Shown here: in pieces, positions 1 to 5,721 of the stretch | How the letters are laid out: each line of letters starts with the position of its first letter | How positions within the stretch are numbered: position 1 is the stretch's first letter | Assembly: GCA_017353855.1 (NCBI GenBank) | Contig: JAFMSA010000313.1 | Coordinates: forward strand, 1-5,721 | Reading direction: 5' to 3' | Length of the DNA: 5,721 bases | Origin: Alphaproteobacteria bacterium | GTDB lineage: Bacteria; Pseudomonadota; Alphaproteobacteria; ATCC43930; CGMCC-115725 | Notes under the pieces: model-generated | Databases searched by the model: none | What the model was told of the DNA's origin: nothing | What the model saw: the letters and a program-made list of their open reading frames with translations, nothing else | Made by a program: the position numbers and the translations under genes

Positions 1-63
1 GAGCCCAGCACAGCGCCACCGCGATCATGCAGCAGGCACCAGGAAACCGATAAAGTGCCGCGG

Positions 64-864
64 CTAGGCCAAGCTCGAATGCAACATGGTAACCCCCGTG
101 ACCGTTAGCGCGATCGCGAAGACGCGGCTCAAATGCTCGGCGGATACGAGCGGAGCTACGCGCGCACCGAACCACGCCGCGACAGCCTGCGCGGGCGCGA
201 TACAAGCCCACATCGTCAGATCGATGCTGCCTAGCTCGAACGTATGATGCGCGTCGGAGGCAAGCGCGGCCGCGAGCGTCGCAGGAAGGCTGACCACGAT
301 GCCAGCAGCCGCGGCGCGGCCGATGCTCTTGTGCATCGGCAGCCCAGACAGCGTCATCACAATGTTGGTCAGGATGCCGCCGCCGATCCCGGCAAACCCC
401 GAGGTAACCCCGATCATCACGGCGGCCGTATGGCGAAACCCGCCGCCGGGAGGTTGCTCCGCGATCGGATGAAAGCGCTGTGGGAAGGCAAAGCGAACGG
501 CGAAGACAAGGCATATCGCGGCAAAGATTGCGGTCATAAGGGCGCCGCGCACGTGCGGAGCAGCAAACTGAGCGGCGACGACGCCGATTGCGATGCCCGG
601 CCCCCAATCGCGTAAGAACGCGAAGTCGGTATTTCCGGCCCGACGGTGCGCGAAAAACGAAACGACCGCCGCTGGCAAGATCGCGGCAAGAGATGTCGCG
701 ACAGCAACATGTACCGCCTCGTCCGCCGCCACACCGCTGCTCATCAGTCCATAGTAGACGACGGGAACCACAACGATCCCGCCACCGATACCGACTAGCC
801 CGGCCAGCAAACCGGCACCTGCTCCGGCCGCGGAGCCCAAAAGTAGCAGGGCAAAGGTACTCAT
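64..864 (-). CDS. TauE/SafE-family membrane permease (small-anion/sulfite exporter type)
   Basis: Predicted 266-residue inner-membrane protein of the TauE/SafE family, whose members move sulfite, sulfonates or other small organic anions across the membrane. The family's internal duplication is visible. The first half has GLLAGLVGIGGGIVVVPVV at about residues 18-36, followed by VATSLAAILPA at 55-65. The second half has GFAGIGGGILTNIVM at 156-170, followed by SIGRAAAAGIVVSLPA at 180-195. Hydrophobic stretches at about 3-40, 52-72, 88-126, 146-172, 184-202 and 214-262 fit seven to eight membrane helices. The start chosen is the ATG at 862-864, because GGGGG lies 7-11 nt upstream and the protein then begins with the first family helix. 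A longer open frame up to 1014 would add 50 Cys/Pro/Arg-rich residues inside lrgB and is unlikely. It is the last gene of the lrgA-lrgB-permease operon, 16 nt after lrgB. The family is secure; the substrate is unknown. Confidence 0.9.
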   Translation of the reverse strand: MSTFALLLLGSAAGAGAGLLAGLVGIGGGIVVVPVVYYGLMSSGVAADEAVHVAVATSLAAILPAAVVSFFAHRRAGNTDFAFLRDWGPGIAIGVVAAQFAAPHVRGALMTAIFAAICLVFAVRFAFPQRFHPIAEQPPGGGFRHTAAVMIGVTSGFAGIGGGILTNIVMTLSGLPMHKSIGRAAAAGIVVSLPATLAAALASDAHHTFELGSIDLTMWACIAPAQAVAAWFGARVAPLVSAEHLSRVFAIALTVTGVTMLHSSLA

Positions 865-880
865 CCCTAGCCCCCGGGGA

Positions 881-1594
881 TCACAGCAGATGGGCGGCGC
901 AAGGCAGCACGACGGCGGTGAACAGTCCGGTGAGGCCGATCGCCAGGCCGGCGAAAGCACCCGCTGTCTCGTTGACCGACAGCATTTGTGCGGTTCCGAT
1001 CCCGTGCGCGGCAATACCGGTGGCGAGCCCGCGCGCCTCCCAATCGCGCACCCCGATCCAGTCGTAAAGCCGACCAGACAGCATCGCGCCGATGATCCCG
1101 CCGGTGATCACCAGTACGGCGGTCAGCGAAGGGTGGCCGCCAATCTCCTGGCTGATGCCGATGGCGATCGGCGTGGTCACCGATTTCGGCGCGATCGACC
1201 GTAGAAGATCGTTAGGGGCACCCAGCGCACAGGCAATGCCGACTGCACTTGCGCAGGCGACCGTCGCGGCGACGGCAACCCCCGCCGCGATGCCGGCGGC
1301 AGCACCGCGGATGCGTGCTGCATTGGCATAGATGGGCAAGGCAAGCGCGACGGTGGCCGGGCATAGCAGAAACTGGATCAGCCCGCCGCCTTTCATATAG
1401 GTGTCGTAGGGGATGCCGCAGAGTTTGAGCCCGGCCACAATCAGCACGATTGCGATCAGCACCGGGTTGGCCAGCGGCCAGCCGCCGCAGCGGCTCTGTG
1501 CCCAGCGGCCGATCTCGTAAGCGAGCAACGTGACCGCTACGCCGAACACTGGATTTTGCGCCAGCAGGGCGATGGTGCCGACCGAGGTCATCAT
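881..1594 (-). CDS. lrgB: LrgB-family membrane protein
   Basis: 237-residue polytopic membrane protein of the LrgB (CidB/YohK/PLGG1 C-terminal half) family, normally the partner of LrgA/CidA. Diagnostic motifs are in order: NPVLIAI at 43-49, YMKGGGLIQFLLCPATVALALPIY at about 66-89 (split here only for reference), the hallmark APKSVTTPIAIGISQEIGG at 135-153, and ARGLATGIAAHGIGTA at 187-202. Length is close to the family norm of about 230. The start ATG at 1592-1594 overlaps the lrgA stop as ATGA, with GGAG about 7 nt upstream; a second ATG follows at once, so the start could be one codon later. Relatives are tied to murein-hydrolase/autolysis control in staphylococci, pyruvate uptake in Bacillus and Streptococcus, and glycolate/glycerate exchange in plastids. 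In a Gram-negative context the transport role is more plausible, which is inference. A Cys at residue 78 sits where I would expect Gly. The gene looks intact. Confidence 0.93.
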   Translation of the reverse strand: MMTSVGTIALLAQNPVFGVAVTLLAYEIGRWAQSRCGGWPLANPVLIAIVLIVAGLKLCGIPYDTYMKGGGLIQFLLCPATVALALPIYANAARIRGAAAGIAAGVAVAATVACASAVGIACALGAPNDLLRSIAPKSVTTPIAIGISQEIGGHPSLTAVLVITGGIIGAMLSGRLYDWIGVRDWEARGLATGIAAHGIGTAQMLSVNETAGAFAGLAIGLTGLFTAVVLPCAAHLL

Positions 1595-1980
1595 GCCTCT
1601 CCGCCGGCTGACGCATTGAGCATAATCGGAGTGCGGTGGCGCTGTCGCAGCCGCTCGACTGATTGCATGACCAGCGCCCCGCTGGCCATCGCAAGGGCGG
1701 TCGAGACGATCAGCGCCAGCAGGACCGGCAGCCAGTGGGCGCGAAGCAGCGGCAGGTACTGTATGATGCCGACACCCGGCGGAACAAAAAACAACGACAA
1801 ATAGCCGAGCGTTGTTTGTCCCGACTGGCAGAACTCATCCGATGCACCGCCGCGCACTGTCAACGCGGCGAGGAGCACGATCATACCGATGATCGGACCG
1901 GACAGCGGGATGCCCGATGCCTGGTGGATGACGTCTCCGGCCGCTTGGCAACTGAACAAAACAAGATAGGTGCGCAGCAT
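1591..1980 (-). CDS. lrgA: CidA/LrgA-family holin-like membrane protein
   Basis: 129-residue small membrane protein of the CidA/LrgA family, the holin-like partner of LrgB. Visible family signatures are SGIPLSGPIIGMIVLL at 22-37 and LGYLSLFFVPPGVGIIQY at 58-75. Hydrophobic stretches at about 4-18, 24-42, 58-76 and 80-106 fit four helices, and a short basic tail (RLRQRHR, 110-116) is probably cytoplasmic. The start at 1978-1980 is preferred over an upstream ATG at 2026-2028 because AGGGG lies about 8-9 nt upstream of it and the family helix begins directly after. The stop overlaps the lrgB start by 4 nt, suggesting translational coupling. It is the first gene of the operon and is divergent from the regulator at 2079. 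LrgA/LrgB pairs form membrane complexes; proposed roles include control of lysis and transport of pyruvate or other short carboxylates. The actual substrate cannot be told from sequence. Confidence 0.9.
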   Translation of the reverse strand: MLRTYLVLFSCQAAGDVIHQASGIPLSGPIIGMIVLLAALTVRGGASDEFCQSGQTTLGYLSLFFVPPGVGIIQYLPLLRAHWLPVLLALIVSTALAMASGALVMQSVERLRQRHRTPIMLNASAGGEA

Positions 1981-2078
1981 TCGGGTATCCCCTGGGCTGT
2001 GGCACCGCTTGTCTCCGGCACGATGCAAGATAGTTCACATTGCGATGCCGATGTAGACGGTATGGTTGGGCTGTCTTA
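1981..2078. promoter_or_regulatory. Divergent promoter/operator region between lrgA and the regulator
   Basis: About 98 nt separate the divergent starts of lrgA and the winged-helix regulator, so both promoters should lie here or just inside the flanking genes. I could not find a convincing -35/-10 pair on either strand. A hexamer CGATGC occurs at 2021-2026 and again at 2043-2048, 22 nt apart (two helical turns), with a near copy CGATGT at 2049-2054. OmpR-type winged-helix proteins often bind direct repeats, so these are candidate half sites. This is only suggestive, because the hexamer is not rare in GC-rich DNA. Confidence 0.45.
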
Positions 2079-3686
2079 ATGTCGCTGTTTAAGGGTCTAA
2101 AAAATTGGGAATCGCTCGGGTTTCTGTCGAATTCGATGGGTAGCGAGGAGATTAGCTTCGGGCGCTTCCGGTTCTACCCCGGCCAGCGCGAATTGTTGCG
2201 CGACGAAGTGCCGGTGCCCTTGCACCGCCGCGCCCTCGATATCCTTTGTGCGCTGGCCGAGGCGAAGGGCGAAGTCGTCAGCAAGGACGAACTGATGACG
2301 CGGCTGTGGCCCGGTCGCATAGTCGAAGAGGGAAACCTGCACGTCCATGTCTCGGCGCTGCGGAAGGCCCTGGACGAACATGGCGAAGGGCACAGCCTTG
2401 TCGTTACCGTCCCAGGCCGTGGTTATCGACTGGCAAATCTGACCGGCTTGCGATCGGCTCAACTGGCCGAAGGTTCCTTGGCGCGGCAGCTGCCGCTGCC
2501 CGACAAGCCCTCGATTGCCGTGATGCCGTTCCAGAACATGTCGGGCGACCCCGAGCAGGAGTATTTCGCCGACGGCATGGTCGAGGAGATCATCACCGCG
2601 CTCTCCCGCATCCGCTGGCTGTTCGTCATCGCCCAAAACTCCAGCTTCACTTACAAGGACCGCGCGGTTGACCTAAAGCAGGTGGGCCGCGAACTTGGCG
2701 TGCGGTATGTGCTGGAAGGCTCGGTCAGGAAAGCCGGAGACCGGGTCCGCATCACTGCTCTGTTGATCGAGGCCGAGACCGGCGCGCATCTCTGGGCCGA
2801 CCGCTTTGATGGCTCGCTCGAAGCCGTCTTCGATCTGCAGGACCAAGTGGCGATTAGTGTCGCCGGGGTCATCGAGCCAACATTGCGGGCCGCAGAAATG
2901 CGGCGAGCGGTGGAACGGCCAAGCCGTGATCCGACAGCTTACGAGCTTTATCTACGCGCGCGTCGGGCAAATTACGCGTGGGAGAAGCAGGATTACAGGG
3001 AGGCACTCGATCGGTTGAGCGCCGTAATCAAGCAGGCTCCTGCGTACGGCCCAGCCCTCGCGTTATCCGCTTGGTACCATATGGCGCTCTACGGTTGTGG
3101 TTGGACCGATGACCCTGAGGCAAGCCGCCAAAGGGCTATCTCGCTTGCCCGCCGAGCCGTTAGCAACGCCAGCGACGATGCCGAGACGCTCGGTCGAGCC
3201 GCATATGTCCTCGCCGCCTGCGGCGAGGCCATTGATGCCGCAGCAGCCCTCATGGATCGATCACTACAGATCAATCCGAGCTTCGCCGATGGATGGCGAT
3301 GGAGCGGGTGGTTAAGATTGTGGGCAGGCGGTTCGCCCGACATCGCGATCGATCATCTCGAGAGAGCGTTGCGGCTCGATCCACGCGATCCTAGAGGCGA
3401 AACATCGTTGCCGAAGGGCATAGCCCATTTCTTCGCTCGGCGCTTAGACCAGGCGCGGACCCTATTGTTGCTGTCACTACAAGAGAATCCGGATTGGGTC
3501 CCGACGAACCGCTGGCTCGCTGCCTGTTACGCGCATCTGGGCGAATTGGACGAGGCAAAACTGATCATCAAACGGCTGCGCGCCCTGACGCCAGTCCTGC
3601 TGCCGACTGCGGATCATTGGCGCGATCCGGAGCAGCGCGAGTTCTACCTATCGGGCTTGCGGCTGGCGATGAGTGAGACGGAATAA
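2079..3686 (+). CDS. Winged-helix (OmpR/CadC-type) transcriptional regulator with TolB-like domain and TPR-like repeats
   Basis: 535-residue predicted cytoplasmic transcription factor. Residues about 25-119 form an OmpR/PhoB/CadC-type winged helix: FGRFRFYPGQRELLRDE, then VVSKDELMTRLWPGRIVEE, then the recognition helix around NLHVHVSALRKALDE, ending in the wing TVPGRGYRL. Residues about 141-243 match the TolB-like module found in many rhizobial regulators and adenylate-cyclase-like proteins (PSIAVMPFQNMSGDPEQEYF, GVRYVLEGSVRKAGDRVRIT, GAHLWADRFDG). Residues about 285-505 are helical TPR-like repeats (YREALDRLSAVIKQAPAYGP, LMDRSLQINPSFADGW, AIDHLERALRLDPRDP). There is no receiver domain and no membrane helix, unlike CadC, so any signal must be sensed in the cytoplasm, probably by the C-terminal domains. 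The start is uncertain: ATG 2079 has only a weak GGG upstream. An in-frame TTG at 2040 and an ATG at 2136 are alternatives, and 2136 would still keep the whole winged helix. Its divergent position suggests control of the lrgA operon (inference). Confidence 0.9.
   Translation: MSLFKGLKNWESLGFLSNSMGSEEISFGRFRFYPGQRELLRDEVPVPLHRRALDILCALAEAKGEVVSKDELMTRLWPGRIVEEGNLHVHVSALRKALDEHGEGHSLVVTVPGRGYRLANLTGLRSAQLAEGSLARQLPLPDKPSIAVMPFQNMSGDPEQEYFADGMVEEIITALSRIRWLFVIAQNSSFTYKDRAVDLKQVGRELGVRYVLEGSVRKAGDRVRITALLIEAETGAHLWADRFDGSLEAVFDLQDQVAISVAGVIEPTLRAAEMRRAVERPSRDPTAYELYLRARRANYAWEKQDYREALDRLSAVIKQAPAYGPALALSAWYHMALYGCGWTDDPEASRQRAISLARRAVSNASDDAETLGRAAYVLAACGEAIDAAAALMDRSLQINPSFADGWRWSGWLRLWAGGSPDIAIDHLERALRLDPRDPRGETSLPKGIAHFFARRLDQARTLLLLSLQENPDWVPTNRWLAACYAHLGELDEAKLIIKRLRALTPVLLPTADHWRDPEQREFYLSGLRLAMSETE
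3209..3228. repeat. Perfect 9-2-9 inverted repeat inside the regulator gene
   Basis: CCTCGCCGC, a 2-nt spacer CT, then GCGGCGAGG, lying within the TPR-like part of the regulator (codons for LAACGEA). The arms are perfectly complementary. No T-tract follows, so it is not an intrinsic terminator. It may simply result from GC-ending Ala/Gly/Glu codons. Confidence 0.5.
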
Positions 3687-3963
3687 ACTGGCCTCGCCGT
3701 CCTAGCGCGGGCGTCGTCACCGACCGAAAGCGTCGCTGAACATTAGTAGAAAGATCGGAAGGTAAACGCGGCATATTCTCTGGAGATCGCTTGCGCCATA
3801 CAGTAATTTTCGCAGAAGGGGTGGAAACTCGACCTTTCACGAGTCCGGTCCTGAACGGGTCACTTGCGCCGAAACCGGCCGATTGGTATTCGCCTCCTAA
3901 CCGACGAGATCGCGCCGATAAAGACCGTTCCGCGTGACGGTCTGCCTATCGCATTTCCGCAGG
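3687..3963. other. Region between convergent genes, no gene seen
   Basis: 277 nt between the stop of the plus-strand regulator and the stop of the minus-strand oxidoreductase. It reads as less GC-rich than its flanks. Open frames that cross it (minus 3568-3840, plus 3864-4202) have no recognisable motif, overlap real genes on the other strand and lack a clear ribosome binding site. No strong terminator was found directly after the regulator stop. A short 5-bp stem ACTCG/CGAGT at 3827-3844 is too weak to call. Confidence 0.5.
3916..3943 (-). terminator. Candidate weak intrinsic terminator for the oxidoreductase operon
   Basis: Read on the minus strand, AGACCGT (3943-3937) and ACGGTCT (3928-3922) form a perfect 7-bp stem with an 8-nt loop, followed by TTATCGG. 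It begins about 20 nt past the oxidoreductase stop, the right place for a terminator. The T-tract is short, so efficiency would be modest and the call is tentative. Confidence 0.4.
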
Positions 3964-5109
3964 CTACCGGAGCCGGTCTCGGCTCACTGGGTGGTCGCAT
4001 TCCAGTCCCGCCACCAGCCGGGCGGCGAGCCAGCCCCAGTCGTCGGAGGACTTCGCCCCCTTGCCGCTGCAGACGACCGCGACGGCAATGCGGTCGTCCA
4101 GCACGTAGTCGATGTAGGGCAGGCCGATCGCCGTCCAGGTCACAGCGCAGGTGTCCGTGTGCCAGTGCGGGCAGCGGTCGAGCGCCGGAATTAGCCGGGT
4201 GAGGAACGCCTGGAAGTCGCGGCGGTTTTCCGCCGAGCCCGCGTTCTTGAACCAGCCTATCAAATCCGGCAGCGACCGCAACTCCCGATGCCGATCTTCA
4301 GGTAGTGGCGACCATCCGGATAGCAGATCGGCGGCCGGATGTAGGCGCCGGGCTCGGCATCGATGAGGGCCGGCATGCCGCCGAGTTCGGCCAGCAGCCC
4401 GTTATCGATATGCGCCAGGACCACGGTCCTGCCGAACACCCGCAGCTTCAGGTCGACCGGCAAGAGGCCGCAGACATCGGTAAAGGCGCCTGCAGCAACC
4501 AGCACCCGCTCAGCCCGCAGTGTAATGTAACGCCGTGGGCGGTATCGAACTCGATGCCCCCTGAGATCGGGCGCAAAGAAGCGGCCTCGTCAGCAACAAT
4601 CGTGGCGCCCTGTTGCCGTGCGACTTCGATCTGCGCGCGGACCATGGCCCGCGGACTGAGGTAGCCGGGGGGCGCGGCCGCCCTCGCACAGGCCCTCGGC
4701 GCCGTCCGCCACGGCCAGGAACGGGAACCGGGCCGCGATGCCGGCGGCGTCGAGCCGCGTGGTGTCGATGTCGAGCATCCGTGCCACCGACCCGGAGCGG
4801 TCGAGGCGCTCTGAGCCGGCGGTGCCGATCCCGAGATAGCCGGCATTGGTGAAAAACCGGATGCCGCTGCGGGTCTCGATTTCGGCATAGCGCTCGATCG
4901 AGCGCTTCGCCGTCACCGCCCAGGCCGGGTCCCGGTCGACCACGCGCGTAATGCGGCCCTCGTCGTAATGACTGGCAAACACGTCGGTATGCGCGGCGCG
5001 GTCGCGGTTCGTCCGGGCCGAGGATAGTCACGCCGTCGGTCAGTGCCGACAGGTGGCGGCCGGCGGCGCTGCCGACCAGTCCGCGGCCGATAACAATGAT
5101 CCGGTGCAT
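3964..5109 (-). pseudogene. FAD-dependent amine/amino-acid oxidoreductase (DAO family), broken by four frameshifts
   Basis: A DAO/sarcosine-oxidase-like flavoenzyme, spread over all three minus-strand frames. It starts at ATG 5107-5109 with the Rossmann dinucleotide motif RIIVIGRGLVGSAAGRHL. The frame shifts near 5004, giving VFASHYDEGRITRVVDRDP and FFTNAGYLGIGTAG. It shifts again near 4679, giving PPGYLSPRAMVRAQIEVA, and near 4518, giving RVLVAAGAFTDVCGLLP and YIRPPICYPDGRHYLKIG. The last shift is near 4284, giving LRSLPDLIGWFKNAG, VTWTAIGLPYIDYVLDD and CSGKGAKSSDDWGWLAARL before TAG at 3964. The first two shifts each need one base removed and the last two one base added, so the net change is zero. 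The repaired protein is about 381 residues, a normal family length, and no other stop interrupts it. Members oxidise secondary or primary amines or N-methyl amino acids using FAD and oxygen; the substrate here is unknown. The start lies 4 nt after the acetyltransferase stop, so the two form an operon. Sequencing error and a recent pseudogene are both possible. Confidence 0.85.
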
Positions 5110-5113
5110 ACGT

Positions 5114-5721
5114 CTAACCCAAGGCGTGGCTGGCGAGCGCGTAGATGCGCTGCGGCGCAGTCGACGCCGGCCAGTTGCCGCGCAGCATGGCCGGCGACTC
5201 ATTGTCCAGCCCCAGCCCGCACGCCATCAGGTGGCGGCCAATATTCGCCGCCTCCGACGCCCGGTCGACGCGCACGAAGCCCGGACGCGCAGCGGCGTTT
5301 AACAGTGCAATCGCATCGGGCTCGGTCGCCGCTACCACCGGACCGATGACCGACCCGCGGCCGAAGGCGCGCTCGATGGCATAGCCGGTCACCTTGCGAT
5401 CCTCGACCAGCACGAAAGCCCGGCCCACCGCCAGCAGGTGCTCAAGGACGGCGAGCCGCGGGACACCGAACGCCGCCGTGTCCAGGCACAGCACGGCGGA
5501 CCGATCCTCGGATGTCGCCGCGCGGATCCGTGGATCCAGATGCCGTCCAGCACTGTACTCGCCCTGGTGCTGGCAGACCGCGCCGACCTCGACGAAACCC
5601 AGCCTCTCATAGAGCGGTCGGCCGGGCGGCGTCGATAGCAGCATGACCGAGCGAGGGGCGGCGTCGGCCAGCAGCCGCTCCACCAGTCGGCGGCCGATGC
5701 CGAGGCCCTGGCTGTCGGGCG
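5114..5721 (-). CDS. GNAT-family N-acetyltransferase with Acetyltransf_18-like C-terminal domain (5' end outside window)
   Basis: Partial gene; the N-terminus lies beyond position 5721. The first visible residues, DSQGLGIGRRLVERLLADA, contain the acetyl-CoA pyrophosphate-binding motif A (Q-G-L-G-I-G) of GNAT enzymes. They are followed by LLSTPPGRPLYERLGFVEVG, the usual Y-x-x-x-G-F segment that closes the fold. After a short linker, a second domain begins at about IRAATSEDRSAVLCLDTAAFG and contains GYAIERAFGRGSVIGPVVAA and RVDRASEAANIGRHL. This resembles the C-terminal domain (PF18014 type) that follows GNAT in many two-domain acetyltransferases. The in-frame ATG at 5681-5683 lies inside the GNAT fold and is not the true start. 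The stop TAG at 5114-5116 is 4 nt before the oxidoreductase start, so the two are probably co-transcribed, with this gene first. The acceptor substrate is unknown; an amine or amino acid shared with the oxidoreductase is a guess. The visible frame is intact. Confidence 0.88.
   Translation of the reverse strand, partial: PDSQGLGIGRRLVERLLADAAPRSVMLLSTPPGRPLYERLGFVEVGAVCQHQGEYSAGRHLDPRIRAATSEDRSAVLCLDTAAFGVPRLAVLEHLLAVGRAFVLVEDRKVTGYAIERAFGRGSVIGPVVAATEPDAIALLNAAARPGFVRVDRASEAANIGRHLMACGLGLDNESPAMLRGNWPASTAPQRIYALASHALG

Noticed and set aside
1..63. Possible start of a further minus-strand membrane gene (ATG at 26-28 giving MIAVALCWA)
   Set aside because: Only nine residues are visible, there is no clear ribosome binding site, and a plus-strand gene ending here cannot be excluded.
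862..1014. 50-residue N-terminal extension of the TauE/SafE permease in the same frame
   Set aside because: It lies inside lrgB in another frame, is rich in Cys/Pro/Arg with no membrane character, and the internal ATG at 862-864 has a better ribosome binding site and family-like N-terminus.
1981..2028. 16-residue N-terminal extension of LrgA from the ATG at 2026-2028
   Set aside because: The extension is polar and not family-like, and the ATG at 1978-1980 has AGGGG at a good distance.
3568..3840. 90-residue minus-strand open frame over the regulator 3' end and the intergenic region
   Set aside because: There is no recognisable motif, half of it is antisense to a well-supported gene, and there is no clear ribosome binding site.
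3864..4202. 112-residue plus-strand open frame rich in Arg/Pro/Ser
   Set aside because: It is antisense to the oxidoreductase C-terminal part, and its composition is typical of a shadow frame in GC-rich DNA.
3964..5109. Programmed ribosomal frameshifting as the explanation for the broken oxidoreductase
   Set aside because: Four separate shifts in both directions within one metabolic gene, with no shared slippery heptamer or downstream structure, fit errors or decay far better.

Overview
The window is GC-rich double-stranded bacterial DNA. Its codon use (strong G/C at third positions), and a winged-helix/TolB-like/TPR regulator of a type common in Rhizobiales and related groups, suggest an alphaproteobacterium, perhaps a rhizobial or soil lineage. 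No rRNA or protein marker here fixes the genus, so this placement is inference.

Left part, 64-1980, minus strand: a compact three-gene membrane operon in the order lrgA (CidA/LrgA family), lrgB (LrgB family), then a TauE/SafE-family permease. lrgA and lrgB overlap by 4 nt (ATGA), and lrgB and the permease are 16 nt apart, so co-transcription is very likely. LrgA and LrgB form a two-part membrane system. Relatives are linked to murein-hydrolase/lysis control, to pyruvate uptake in Gram-positives, and to glycolate/glycerate transport in plant plastids (PLGG1). TauE/SafE proteins export sulfite, sulfonates or other small organic anions. The operon is best read as a small-anion transport module.

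Middle, 1981-3686: a short divergent intergenic region separates lrgA from a plus-strand gene for a soluble transcriptional regulator (OmpR/CadC-type winged helix, then a TolB-like domain, then TPR-like repeats). The divergent layout makes it the obvious candidate controller of the lrgA-lrgB-tauE operon.

The region between convergent genes, 3687-3963 (277 nt), holds no convincing gene. Its only notable element is a weak candidate terminator hairpin (3922-3943) downstream of the minus-strand gene on its right.

Right part, 3964-5721, minus strand: a GNAT acetyltransferase, cut by the window edge, lies 4 nt upstream of a FAD-dependent amine/amino-acid oxidoreductase (DAO/sarcosine-oxidase-like). 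The oxidoreductase is readable end to end only if four single-base frameshifts are corrected, two extra bases and two missing bases with zero net change. It is either a very young pseudogene or an assembly with local base-call errors. The bases before 64 are too few to assign. I saw no RNA gene, CRISPR array or insertion sequence.
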